From Oryzomonas sp. (GTDB taxonomy: Bacteria > Desulfobacterota > Desulfuromonadia > Geobacterales > Pseudopelobacteraceae): a stretch of 64,000 bases of DNA. The notes under the pieces are model-generated. The model saw nothing but the letters and a program-made list of their open reading frames with translations, was not told the DNA's origin and ran no database searches. Positions 8,272 through 17,062 of the stretch are shown here, piece by piece (positions within the stretch are counted from its first letter, which is position 1; each line of letters starts with the position of its first letter). The DNA lies in assembly GCA_031292255.1 (NCBI GenBank), contig JARLHN010000009.1:62001-126000 (forward strand), read 5' to 3'. Both the position numbers and the translations under genes were made by a program.

Positions 8272-9599
8272 CGCCTCCCTTCCATAACCGTCTGAAGACC
8301 CCCGAAGAGGTCGAGTTGGAACGCAAACAGCGGGAGCTGAAGCGCCACCAGATCGAACTGGGCGATTGGGAACGGATGTTTTTCTGCCTCAAGTCCGAGA
8401 TCCGCACCTTTGAACATCTCTACGAGGACACCGTTGGTGGGCGGATTACGGTACTGGAAGAGCTGGAATGGCAGTTGAACGGCATCCTCGGCGCGGAAAA
8501 GACGTCTCCCCGCCAGGAACCGCTGTCGGATGAGCAGATGTTCAACCATTTTCACCACACGACCGATCTGCTCGACGAAGAGGATGAGAGCCCGCCCGAC
8601 ACCTCCTCCATGAGCATCAAGTCGCTCTACCGGGGGGTTGCCAAGGCGGTGCATCCCGATCTGGCCTCGGACGAGGGGGACCGTCTCAGACGCCAGGAAT
8701 TGATGGCCATAGCCAACAATGCCTACGAATCGGGCGACCGCAGAGCACTTGAAGAGCTGTTCCGGGACTGGGAGGTGGGGACCGGTACCGTCTCCGGCAA
8801 GGACGTTGCCTCGGAACTGGTGCGGGTGATCCGCCAGATCGCCCGGGCGCAGCAGAATATACATGCCGTCATCCTCAAAATCGACGAACTGAAGCAGACG
8901 GACATCTATCGCTTCAAGCTGCGGGTGGCCGAGGCCCAGGAGGATGGGATCGATCTTCTGGCCGAGATGGTTGCCAAGGCGGATGACGATATTGCCTTGC
9001 TGCGCAGACGGCTGTCGTTGCTGCGGGGTGAGGAGGACGTGACCATGAGCCGGAATTCGCCTCATGTGAAAACGCGTGTCATCCGTTTTCCCGCGGATAA
9101 GAGTTATGGCACGCTCTATGTCCGCAACATCAGCTCAATGGACTATCGGGACTGGCAATGGCTGGGGAACGCGCGGGGAGTGAAGGAGGTCTTTCTGGAC
9201 AAGGCGGTGCGGCTGGACGCCAAGGGAGGGGGCGGCAACGGGCTGGATTTTCTGGACAGCCTGCATCCGGAGGATCTGCAGGCCCTGTTCCTGAGCTACA
9301 TCGACGACAGCGCCCTGGCGCATGTCACTCGTCTTGCGGGGCTTCAGGAGTTGTGTCTCTCCAACACCGCCGTCAGCGAGGAAGGGCTTGCTCAGCTCGC
9401 TCCACTCGGCGGATTGCAGCGCGTCTACATCTATCACACCGCCATCGGCGACCAAGGGATCCACAACCTGACCTGTCTCAGGGGGTTGAAATGGCTGACC
9501 TGCAGCGGAACAACGATCAGCGAGGAGGGCCTGAAGCGCCTCCGCCAGGAAATGCCCGGCTGCAAGATCGTCAATTTCAAGTGGCGTTATGATACATGA
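8268..9599 (+). CDS. J-domain-like protein with C-terminal leucine-rich repeats
   Basis: This 443-residue protein has an unusual architecture. Residues 10-50 are highly charged and probably coiled-coil. Residues 115-165 look like a DnaJ segment: helix II (SIKSLYRGVAKAVH), the HPD tripeptide at 129-131 and helix III/IV (ELMAIANNAYESGD). Residues 170-260 are helical. From about 300 to 435 there are four or five leucine-rich units with a TxISEEGLxxL consensus. J domains recruit Hsp70, while LRRs bind proteins, so a client-specific co-chaperone is plausible. No signal peptide or membrane segment is seen. The start overlaps the DnaA-like gene by 4 bp, so the two are probably co-expressed. No named family is recognised. 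Confidence 0.7.
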   Translation: MTPPFHNRLKTPEEVELERKQRELKRHQIELGDWERMFFCLKSEIRTFEHLYEDTVGGRITVLEELEWQLNGILGAEKTSPRQEPLSDEQMFNHFHHTTDLLDEEDESPPDTSSMSIKSLYRGVAKAVHPDLASDEGDRLRRQELMAIANNAYESGDRRALEELFRDWEVGTGTVSGKDVASELVRVIRQIARAQQNIHAVILKIDELKQTDIYRFKLRVAEAQEDGIDLLAEMVAKADDDIALLRRRLSLLRGEEDVTMSRNSPHVKTRVIRFPADKSYGTLYVRNISSMDYRDWQWLGNARGVKEVFLDKAVRLDAKGGGGNGLDFLDSLHPEDLQALFLSYIDDSALAHVTRLAGLQELCLSNTAVSEEGLAQLAPLGGLQRVYIYHTAIGDQGIHNLTCLRGLKWLTCSGTTISEEGLKRLRQEMPGCKIVNFKWRYDT

Positions 9600-9697
9600 G
9601 GCCGTGACGCCCGCAGGTCATCAGTTATTTACCTCATATTTGCTTGCTCCCTTTCCTGTTTCATCTTCCGCAGTGTGCATACTATAAGGCTTCACAA

Positions 9698-9728
9698 CAG
9701 TTCCTCCCCCCAGCGGGGGGAGGAACTG
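9698..9728. terminator. Perfect 14-bp hairpin between the J-domain/LRR gene and tex
   Basis: The left arm CAGTTCCTCCCCCC (9698-9711), a 3-base loop and the right arm 9715-9728 pair without mismatch. There is no T-run on the plus side. It may act as a factor-assisted terminator or mRNA end protector for the upstream operon, or be a small dispersed repeat. Confidence 0.5.
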
Positions 9729-9819
9729 AACAAACAGATTTAGCTGGAGATTGGTTCCAATCGGGTCCTATTTTGTAGTCTACACCCCCCAAAAAGATCA
9801 CGAAAGAACAGGTAGCCGC

Positions 9820-12111
9820 ATGTCCGTCAGCAAGGATCAACTCACCACGATCATTAACGCGATCGTCTCAGATACCTCCCTCACACCACAACAGGTTGCA
9901 AACACCGTTGAACTCCTGCGGGAGGGAGCCACCGTCCCCTTTATCGCCCGCTACCGCAAGGAGCGCACCAATGAGCTGGATGAGGTCCAGATCCGCGCCA
10001 TTGAGGAGCGTTTTGCCTATTTCTGCGAACTTGAGGAGCGAAAGCTCACGATCCTCAAGTCCATTGAGGAACAGGGCAAACTGACTCCGGAGCTGCGGGA
10101 GCGGATCGAGGCAACGCGCCAAAAGACCGAACTTGAGGATCTCTACCTCCCCTACAAGCCCAAGCGGCGCACCAAGGCCACCATTGCCCGCGAACGGGGA
10201 CTGGAGCCGCTGGCCGACCTGATGGCGGCCCAGGAACTGTCCATCGGAACGCCTGAGGATGCCGCCCAGTCGTTTGTCGATCAAGACAAAGGGGTGCCGA
10301 ATGCGGCCGCCGCCCTGGAGGGGGCCGGGCACATTCTGGCCGAGCGGCTGTCCGACGATGCGGATGCCCGTGCCATGGTGCGGCGCCTGACCTGGGAACA
10401 GGGGGTGTTCAACTCACGGGTGGCGGCGGACAAGAAGGAACAGGTCACCAAATTCGAGATGTACTATGACTATCAGGAACCGCTGAAAGGGATTCCCTCC
10501 CACCGCATGCTGGCCATGCGGCGGGGCGAGAAGGAGGAAGTGCTCTTCCTGACCGTCACGGCGCCGCTGGAGCAGATCCTGGCCGGTCTGAAGGCCCGCC
10601 TGATCACTGCCGACAGCATCTTTGCGCCGATTCTGGAGGGGGTGGCCGAAGATGCCTACAAGCGGCTGATCGCTCCGTCCATCGAGGTGGAACTGCGACT
10701 GGAGGCCAAGAACCTGGCCGACGTGGTGGCCATCCGGGTCTTCGGCGGCAACCTGCGCAACCTGCTTCTGGCCCCGCCGGCAGGCGGCAAGCGGGTGCTG
10801 GGCATCGATCCCGGCCTGCGCACCGGTTCCAAGCTGGCGGCGGTGGACGACACTGGTCGTTTTCTGGAACACGTTACCATCTACCCCCATACCGGTGCGG
10901 CGCGGGTGCCCCAGGCCAGGCAGGAACTGCTGCGTCTGGTGGAAGGGCACGCCATCGAGATGATCGCCATCGGCAACGGTACCGCCGGCCGGGAGATGGA
11001 GCTGTTCGCCAAGGAAACCCTGGCCGGGGCAGGCAGGCACGTACCAGTAGTGATGGTCAGCGAGGCGGGCGCCAGCGTCTACTCGGCCTCGGATATCGCC
11101 CGGGAGGAGTTTCCCGACCTGGACCTGACGGTGCGGGGCGCCATCTCCATAGCCCGGCGCCTCCAGGACCCCCTGGCCGAATTGGTCAAGATCGACCCCA
11201 AGAGCATCGGTGTGGGCCAGTACCAGCACGACGTGAACCAGACCATGTTGAAGAAGGCCCTGGACGATGTGGTGGAGTCGTGCGTCAACTACGTCGGGGC
11301 GGACCTGAACACCGCCTCCTGGGCCCTGCTTTCCTATGTTTCAGGAGTGGGCCCGGCCCTGGCCAAGGCGATTGTCGGCCACCGCGACCGGCAGGGGGCC
11401 TTTATGTCCCGCAAGGCGCTTCTGGACGTGCCCCGTTTCGGGGCCAAGGCCTTCGAACAGGCGGCCGGTTTCCTCCGTATCCGCAACAGTGCCCACCCCT
11501 TGGACAATACCGCCGTGCATCCCGAACGTTATTCGCTGGTGGAGGCCATGGCGGCCGACCGGGGAGTGACCCTGGCCCAACTGGCAGCAGATCCCGCCCT
11601 GGCGGCCGGCATCGACCTGCGCCGCTACGTGAGCGACAGCGTCGGCATGCCCACCCTGCGGGATATCATCGAGGAGTTGAAGAAGCCGGGCCGCGACCCG
11701 CGCAGCCAGTTTCAGGCCGCCAGTTTCAGGGATGATATCCGGGAAATAACCGATCTTCAGGAGGGGATGATCCTACAAGGGGTCGTGACCAACGTGACCG
11801 CCTTTGGCGCCTTTGTGGACATCGGGGTCCACCAGGACGGCCTGGTGCACGTCAGCCACCTGGCAAGCCGCTTTGTCAAGGATCCCAACGACGCGGTCAC
11901 GGTGGGGCAGGTGGTCAAGGTCAAGGTGTTGTCGGCGGATGCGCAACGCAAGCGGATCGCGCTTTCCATCAAGGAGGCCGAGGCGGGAGGGGAAAAGCCC
12001 CAGCGCAGCCCGAAACCGGCTACCGGGGCGCGGGAAGCGGAAGCTAAAACAAAAACCGGCCTTGATCTCAGCGCCATGGAGAAGGCCGGTTTCCGGGTCA
12101 GGCGGAAGTAA
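9820..12111 (+). CDS. tex: Tex family RNA-binding transcription accessory protein
   Basis: The 763-residue protein follows the Tex layout: an N-terminal helical region with FIARYRKERTNELDE, a YqgF/RuvC-like nuclease fold (VLGIDPGLRTGSKLAAVD), a helix-hairpin-helix module (YVSGVGPALAKAIVGHR) and a C-terminal S1 RNA-binding domain at about 645-715 (GMILQGVVTNVTAFGAFVDIG). The tail is low-complexity and Lys/Ala/Glu-rich. Tex binds nucleic acid and affects transcription and stress survival in several bacteria. The ATG at 9820 is preferred; the upstream frame to 9751 encodes a sequence without Tex homology. The gene converges on metG, with an inverted-repeat element between them. Confidence 0.93.
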   Translation: MSVSKDQLTTIINAIVSDTSLTPQQVANTVELLREGATVPFIARYRKERTNELDEVQIRAIEERFAYFCELEERKLTILKSIEEQGKLTPELRERIEATRQKTELEDLYLPYKPKRRTKATIARERGLEPLADLMAAQELSIGTPEDAAQSFVDQDKGVPNAAAALEGAGHILAERLSDDADARAMVRRLTWEQGVFNSRVAADKKEQVTKFEMYYDYQEPLKGIPSHRMLAMRRGEKEEVLFLTVTAPLEQILAGLKARLITADSIFAPILEGVAEDAYKRLIAPSIEVELRLEAKNLADVVAIRVFGGNLRNLLLAPPAGGKRVLGIDPGLRTGSKLAAVDDTGRFLEHVTIYPHTGAARVPQARQELLRLVEGHAIEMIAIGNGTAGREMELFAKETLAGAGRHVPVVMVSEAGASVYSASDIAREEFPDLDLTVRGAISIARRLQDPLAELVKIDPKSIGVGQYQHDVNQTMLKKALDDVVESCVNYVGADLNTASWALLSYVSGVGPALAKAIVGHRDRQGAFMSRKALLDVPRFGAKAFEQAAGFLRIRNSAHPLDNTAVHPERYSLVEAMAADRGVTLAQLAADPALAAGIDLRRYVSDSVGMPTLRDIIEELKKPGRDPRSQFQAASFRDDIREITDLQEGMILQGVVTNVTAFGAFVDIGVHQDGLVHVSHLASRFVKDPNDAVTVGQVVKVKVLSADAQRKRIALSIKEAEAGGEKPQRSPKPATGAREAEAKTKTGLDLSAMEKAGFRVRRK

Positions 12112-12170
12112 GCGGGGGTTGTCGCTTTTTAAGTGCGAAACTATAATCCGAAATAAAGGTATTGGTTGTC

Positions 12171-12255
12171 TTCCCCCTTTGACAAAAGGAGACCGAGGGG
12201 GATTTGCACCACTAAAAGCAAATCCCCCCTAACCCCCCTTTGCCAAAGGGGGGAA
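12171..12255. repeat. Inverted-repeat intergenic element (CCCCCTTTG family), full copy
   Basis: The element starts TTCCCCCTTTGACAAA, ends TTTGCCAAAGGGGGGAA, and its inner halves (GGGGGATTTGC and GCAAATCCCCCC) also pair, so the whole forms one long hairpin. Related copies lie at 20140-20176 (half) and 40478-40563 (decayed right arm). Similar MITE-like elements are common in many bacterial genomes. Here it separates the convergent tex and metG genes and could work as a bidirectional terminator. Confidence 0.7.
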
Positions 12256-12294
12256 TTGACCCCAGCCTTTTTGGAGTTATAGCTCAGTTAAAGT

Positions 12295-13815
12295 TTATCC
12301 CTCGATCCTCGGGAACAGGGCTTCGGCCTTGGTAATCGTCGTACCCTCCCTCAGGCCGCCCCAGGCCATGCCGACCAAAGACCTTTCCTCCCCGCACCCC
12401 AGGCTGTCCAGCGCCTTCTCCGCAGTTGCCGGCAAAAACGCCGACAGGATGATGTGCACGATGCGCTGGGACTCAAGCAGGCAGTACATGACCGTGGCCA
12501 ACCGTTCCTTGAGGGCCGGGTCCTTGGCCAGGGTCCAGGGAGCCGACTCGTCGATGTACTTGTTGCCTGCCGAGATCACCTCCCAAATGGCCTGGAGCGC
12601 CTTGCTGAAGGCCATGTCGTTCAAGCACCCGTCCACGGTGGCGATCATTTCTTCGGTGCGTCTTTTCAGGGCCAGGTCGCTCTCGTTCAACACCGCTGGA
12701 GCAGGAAGGATGCCGTTGAAATACTTGACCGCCATGGCCGTTGACCTGCTGAGCAGGTTACCCAGGTCGTTGGCCAGGTCGGAATTGATCCGCTGGACAA
12801 GGGAGGCGTGGGAGAAGTCGCCGTCCAGGCCGAAGGGGACCTCGCGCAACAGGAAATACCTGACCGCGTCCACGCCGTACTTGTCGATCAGCATGTTGGG
12901 CTCGACCACGTTTTGCAGGCTCTTGCTCATCTTCTGCCCTTCGATCGTCCACCAGCCGTGGGCAAAGACTTTTTCCGGCAGGGGCAGGCCGGCCGCCATC
13001 AGAAAAGTGGGCCAGTAAACGGCGTGGAAACGCAGGATGTCCTTGCCGATCAGGTGCACGTTGACCGGCCAGAAACGCTTGTAGTCATCGGTCGCCTCGG
13101 GATAGCCCAGGGCCGTGATATAGTTGGTCAGGGCGTCGAACCAGACGTAGATGACATGCCTGTCGTTGTCCGGCACCGGGATGCCCCAGGTAAAGGTGGT
13201 GCGCGATATGGACAGATCGCGCAGCCCTTCCTTGACGAAGGAGATGATCTCGTTGCGCTTGCTCTTGGGTTGGATGAAGTCGGGATGGGACTCGATGTGG
13301 GCCAGGAGTTGGTCCTGGTATTTGCTCATGCGGAAGAAGTAGGACTCCTCCTTCAGCTTTTCCACCGGCCGGTTGCAGTCGGGGCAGCGTCCGTCGATCA
13401 GCTGGGTCTCGGTCCAGAAGGTTTCGCAGGGGGTGCAGTACCAGTCTTCGTACTCGCCCAGGTAGATGTCGCCCTTTTCGAGGATATCCTTGAAGATATG
13501 GGCAACGCCCTTTTTGTGGCGTTCCTGGGTGGTTCTGATGAAGTCGTTGTTGGAGATGCCCAACCGCTCCCAGAGCGCCTGGAAGCGCTTCACCACCCGG
13601 TCGGCCAGTTCAAGCGGCGTCTCGCCTGCGGTCGTGGCAGCCTTTTCCACCTTCTGGCCATGCTCGTCGCTGCCGGTCAGAAAATAGACGTCGTACCCCA
13701 TCAGACGCTTGTAGCGGGCCAGGACGTCGGCCGCCACCGTGGTATAGGCGTGGCCGATGTGAGGCACGTCGTTGACATAGTATATGGGCGTGGTGAGGTA
13801 GAAAGCAGGTTTCAT
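12295..13815 (-). CDS. metG: Methionyl-tRNA synthetase
   Basis: The 506-residue class I synthetase shows the HIGH motif (PHIGHAYTT), the KMSKS loop (KMSKSLQN) and a zinc knuckle CxxC...CxxC (CTPCETF and CPDCNRP). Length and ending match MetRS without the C-terminal tRNA-binding (Trbp111-like) domain, so it is the short form. The start is at 13815: GGGAG lies just upstream, and the residues after it (MKPAFYLTTPIYYVND) are the conserved N-terminus. A longer frame to 14118 is the antisense-like Pro/Arg-rich shadow of the upstream gene. One base separates this ATG from the stop of the PSP1 gene, so translation is probably coupled. Confidence 0.96.
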   Translation of the reverse strand: MKPAFYLTTPIYYVNDVPHIGHAYTTVAADVLARYKRLMGYDVYFLTGSDEHGQKVEKAATTAGETPLELADRVVKRFQALWERLGISNNDFIRTTQERHKKGVAHIFKDILEKGDIYLGEYEDWYCTPCETFWTETQLIDGRCPDCNRPVEKLKEESYFFRMSKYQDQLLAHIESHPDFIQPKSKRNEIISFVKEGLRDLSISRTTFTWGIPVPDNDRHVIYVWFDALTNYITALGYPEATDDYKRFWPVNVHLIGKDILRFHAVYWPTFLMAAGLPLPEKVFAHGWWTIEGQKMSKSLQNVVEPNMLIDKYGVDAVRYFLLREVPFGLDGDFSHASLVQRINSDLANDLGNLLSRSTAMAVKYFNGILPAPAVLNESDLALKRRTEEMIATVDGCLNDMAFSKALQAIWEVISAGNKYIDESAPWTLAKDPALKERLATVMYCLLESQRIVHIILSAFLPATAEKALDSLGCGEERSLVGMAWGGLREGTTITKAEALFPRIEG

Positions 13816-13816
13816 G

Positions 13817-14920
13817 TCATGCTCCCGGAGTTTTTGGCGTTGGGGTGGTATCGGTTTTGTCGTCCTGTTTGTTGCGATGGCCGTGCTTGCGGTGCCGGTT
13901 TCTGCGGCGACCCTCCTGTTTCTTCTGGTCATCCTGCGTCTCGGCGACAGGGGGGGCGGCGGCACCGGCTGCCTTGCTCTCCTTCCGCTTTTCCTCCTTC
14001 TGCTGGGGCGCGGGTGATGAGGAGGAAGGAGGCTGGTGGGGCCTGCGCTCACGGTGTTCACGGTGCTCACGGCGGGGCTCCGGCGGCGTAGCGGCCGCAG
14101 GTGGGGCCGGGAGCGCATCGGCGGCGCTGTCGCTCAGTATCTCGTCGCGCCGGATGGTGAACTGCTTGTTGTCGTCAAGCCTTAGGGTGATGGTGCCGGT
14201 CAGGATGTTGATCTTGTCGATGACGCCGGTAACCGAGGGGGTACGCACCCGCTTCCCGCATTTCGGGAAATTTTTCCGCAGGCTGCAGTAGGTTTCGTAT
14301 TCGTAATCCAGGCAGCAGAGCAGGCGGCCGCATTGCCCCGATATCTTGCTGGGATTCAAGGCCAGGTTCTGCTCCTTGGCCATCTTGACCGACACCGGCT
14401 GGAACTCGCGCAGGAACGAGCAGCAGCACAATTCCCGGCCGCAGATGCCGATCCCGCCGATCATCTTTGATTCGTCGCGCACGCCGATCTGGCGCATCTC
14501 GATGCGGGTGTGGAAGTTGTGGGCCAGGTCCTTGACCAGGTCGCGGAAGTCGACCCGGCCGTCGGCGGTGAAATAGAATACGGCCTTGCTGCCGTCGAAC
14601 TGGTATTCCACCCGCACCAGCTTCATTTGCATGCCGCGTTCCATGATCCGTTTGAGGCAGAAGCCGAAGGCGCTTTTCTCCAGTTGCCGGGTGCGTTCCT
14701 GGGTCGCCATGTCGTCCGGCGTGGCCTTGCGCCGGATGGCGACGAGGTTTTCGGGCACCCCTTCGGTGCGTTCGACCGGACCCCGTAAAACGGTGCCGAT
14801 CCCCAGACCGCGTTCGGTCTCCACCACGACCTTGTCGCCGGGGGCCAGGTCGAGGTCTCCGGCGATAAAATCGTACAGTTTACCGGCGGTTGAAAATTGT
14901 ATGGCTACGATGCGTGGCAA
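13817..14920 (-). CDS. PSP1-domain protein (RicT/YaaT-like)
   Basis: Residues 1-270 match the PSP1 family: the opening MPRIVAIQFSTAGKLYDF, then the cysteine-rich core with ELCCCSFLREFQPVSVKMAKEQ and GRLLCCLDYEYETY. In Bacillus the homologue RicT (YaaT) joins the Y-complex that assists RNase Y and binds an Fe-S cluster; the Cys-rich core here is consistent. The last 95 or so residues are a Pro/Lys/Arg/Gln-rich disordered tail absent from the Bacillus protein, possibly RNA-binding. The gene sits between holB and metG, a neighbourhood often seen for this family, and is coupled to metG by a one-base gap. Confidence 0.88.
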   Translation of the reverse strand: MPRIVAIQFSTAGKLYDFIAGDLDLAPGDKVVVETERGLGIGTVLRGPVERTEGVPENLVAIRRKATPDDMATQERTRQLEKSAFGFCLKRIMERGMQMKLVRVEYQFDGSKAVFYFTADGRVDFRDLVKDLAHNFHTRIEMRQIGVRDESKMIGGIGICGRELCCCSFLREFQPVSVKMAKEQNLALNPSKISGQCGRLLCCLDYEYETYCSLRKNFPKCGKRVRTPSVTGVIDKINILTGTITLRLDDNKQFTIRRDEILSDSAADALPAPPAAATPPEPRREHREHRERRPHQPPSSSSPAPQQKEEKRKESKAAGAAAPPVAETQDDQKKQEGRRRNRHRKHGHRNKQDDKTDTTPTPKTPGA

Positions 14921-14969
14921 AAATATATCTCCTTTATTCCAGGTCTTGTCCGGTTTGGTATTTGCCGTT

Positions 14970-15098
14970 AGCTCCCCCCTCTTGACGGGAGGACCCTCTG
15001 GGGCCTAAAGGGGTGGGGGGTGGGTGAAGCTGCCAATTGCGTCACCTGTGGCAATTTCCCCCTCCCCCTGACCCCTCCCGCAAGGGGAGGGGAACTTT
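14970..15098. repeat. Dispersed GC-rich intergenic repeats upstream of the PSP1 gene
   Basis: 14970-15025 (GCTCCCCCCTCTTGACGGG ... GGGGCCTAAAGGGGTGG) is the inverse of a segment at 37217-37270 between guaB and guaA. 15058-15093 adds a second small palindrome (CCCCTCCCG CAA GGGGAGGGG). No open frame of interest is present. Confidence 0.6.
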
Positions 15099-15123
15099 AG
15101 AGCATGTTTCATCACCAACAATA

Positions 15124-16095
15124 TCACACAGTGGCGGCTATCCTCATGAACAGCCGATCCAGGGCGAGCTTGCTGTTGGCGTTGCGCTGGACCGCACGCC
15201 GGGTTTCCAGTATATCGTCCAGTATCTGCAGCGCCCGCTGCAGGGGCCATTTGGCGGCAAAACCCTCCAGGGCCGGGCGGACCGTCTGGTTGACGATGTC
15301 GGCGCAGCCGGCCGCCAGGTGCGCGGTGTCCCGCATGAACGAGATCAGCATGTCCAGGGTTTCCAGGGTTTCGTCACGGCTCGTGCCCAATTCCTCGGAA
15401 GCGTCGAAAATGGTGGCGATCCTGTTCCGGTCAAGTACCGAAAGGCGCGCCAGCAGGATCGCCTGACGGTTGCCCAGGGCCTCGTTGTCCAGTTCCAGTG
15501 CCCTCCGGATGTTCCCTTCCGCCATGGGGGCCAAAAGCTCCGCCGTTTCGGGGGGCATGCCGCGCCGTTCCAGCAACAGCCGGATGTTCTCGGGCGACAG
15601 GGGCGAAAAGCGGATCAACTGGCAGCGGGAACGGATGGTCGGCAGCAACATGCCGGCGTTCTCGGTCAGCAGGATGATGATGGCGTTGCCGGGCGGCTCC
15701 TCCAGTGTCTTGAGCAGCGAGTTGCCCGCTGCCGGGTTGAAGCGCTCGGCCGACTCGATGATGCAGGCTTTGCGCGGCGCCTCGTAGGGGCGCAATGAAA
15801 GGTCGCGCTGCAATTCCCGGACCTGCTCTATCTTTATGAACTGGCCGTCCGGCTTGATGTAATGGATGTCGGCATGGGAGTCGGCGGCCACTTTGCGGCA
15901 CTGGGCGCAGGCACCGCAGGCATCGTCTCCGTGCTCCGTGCAAAAAATGGCCTGCACCAGGGCGCGGGCTGTCGTCTTGCGTCCGCAGCCGGCCGGGCCC
16001 TCGAACAGGTATGAGTGGGAGGTTTTTCCGGACCGGAGTGCCCGGCGGAATACCTCGACGACTTGCTCATGCCCTATTATGTCAGCGAACGGCAT
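15124..16095 (-). CDS. holB: DNA polymerase III delta' subunit
   Basis: The 323-residue clamp-loader subunit has an AAA+ fold. The N-terminus MPFADIIGHEQVVEVFRRAL and HSYLFEGPAGCGRKTTA replace the canonical P-loop, as expected for the ATPase-inactive or weak delta' subunit. A zinc module C-x8-C-x2-C-x2-C (CTEHGDDACGACAQC) follows. The conserved LLKTLEEPP and the SRCQ sensor segment come later. It loads the beta clamp with tau and delta. The gene starts inside the end of tmk (14-bp overlap), a classic tmk-holB operon arrangement. Confidence 0.93.
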   Translation of the reverse strand: MPFADIIGHEQVVEVFRRALRSGKTSHSYLFEGPAGCGRKTTARALVQAIFCTEHGDDACGACAQCRKVAADSHADIHYIKPDGQFIKIEQVRELQRDLSLRPYEAPRKACIIESAERFNPAAGNSLLKTLEEPPGNAIIILLTENAGMLLPTIRSRCQLIRFSPLSPENIRLLLERRGMPPETAELLAPMAEGNIRRALELDNEALGNRQAILLARLSVLDRNRIATIFDASEELGTSRDETLETLDMLISFMRDTAHLAAGCADIVNQTVRPALEGFAAKWPLQRALQILDDILETRRAVQRNANSKLALDRLFMRIAATV

Positions 16096-16738
16096 GATAT
16101 TGTTCCCCTAGGCGCGCTTCCACCTGGCGGGTGATGGCGGCGGCGACCAGTTCCACCGGATCGCTGCCGTTCACGGTCAGGAAACGGTGCGGCTCTCCGG
16201 CGGCCAGGGCCAGATACCCTTCCCGGACCCGCTGGTGAAAAGCCAGGGCCTCCAGTTCAAAACGTTCCTCGCGGGGACCGCTGGATGCGTCGATCCTGCG
16301 CCGCGCCCGCTCCAGTCCCAGGACCGGATCGCAATCGATCAGCACGGTCAGGTCCGGACGCACGTCCCCGCACGCCAAGTTGTTCAGGGTGTCGACGGTC
16401 TCGCGGCCGAGGCCCCTGCCGTTGCTCTGGTAGGCGATGGTGGCGTCGGTAAAACGGTCGCACAGCACCACGCCTCCCTCGTCCAGGGCAGGTTTGACGA
16501 CCTCGCCCACATGCTGGGCCCGGGCCGCGGCGTAGAGCAGAAGCTCGGCTTGGGGCAGCATGGCTTGGTTATCGGCGTCCAGCAGAATGCCCCGGATCTT
16601 GTCGGCAATGGCGCAGCCGCCCGGCTCGCGCGTCAGCGTGACACGCCGGCCGGCTGCCTTCAGGCGCTCGGCCAGCATCCTGATCTGGGTGGTTTTGCCG
16701 CACCCCTCGATACCTTCGAATGTGATGAAATAGCCCAC
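16082..16738 (-). CDS. tmk: Thymidylate kinase
   Basis: The 218-residue enzyme phosphorylates dTMP to dTDP. Walker A is EGIEGCGKTTQ, the substrate-binding LTREPGG segment follows, and the CDRFTDATIAYQ motif and an Arg-rich lid (RARRRIDAS) are present. I place the start at GTG 16738 because AGGGA precedes it and VGYFITFEGIEG is the family N-terminus; the frame extends to 16861 without homology. It is first in the tmk-holB-PSP1-metG run on the minus strand. Confidence 0.95.
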   Translation of the reverse strand: MGYFITFEGIEGCGKTTQIRMLAERLKAAGRRVTLTREPGGCAIADKIRGILLDADNQAMLPQAELLLYAAARAQHVGEVVKPALDEGGVVLCDRFTDATIAYQSNGRGLGRETVDTLNNLACGDVRPDLTVLIDCDPVLGLERARRRIDASSGPREERFELEALAFHQRVREGYLALAAGEPHRFLTVNGSDPVELVAAAITRQVEARLGEQYHAVR

Positions 16739-16932
16739 GTCTGTCCCTTGATTATTATCTGCAAATGCCGAATTATAGGTGAGTTGCCGCGAATTCGCAA
16801 CTGAATTCCTTTCCCGTTGCACTTGCCGGGCATTACGAGAGATCATGCTTTCTGTTGCCAAATGCGGATCGCGTGGCTATAGTTTCAGCCTTGGGATAAC
16901 TGTCCGGTTAGATTTAGCAATAAGTCAAAGTT

Positions 16933-16999
16933 CCCCTCATCCGCCCCTTCGGGGCACCTTCTTCCGGTAGGAGCGGGTAGCCGAAGGCCAGGTGAGGGG
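16933..16999. repeat. Dispersed inverted-repeat element upstream of rnc
   Basis: The ends are CCCCTCAT and GGTGAGGGG, with an internal GCCCC TTC GGGGC hairpin. It is a typical short intergenic repeat in the divergent region between tmk and rnc. Confidence 0.55.
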
Positions 17000-17062
17000 A
17001 TAAGGCACGGTTTATTAACTCTATCGCAAAAAATTGAACCGGACTTCAGGAGAACCAACGAC

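Noticed and set aside
13816-14118. N-terminal extension of MetRS rich in Pro and Arg
   Set aside because: It is the shadow of the PSP1 gene's disordered tail; the true MetRS start is at 13815 with a ribosome-binding site.
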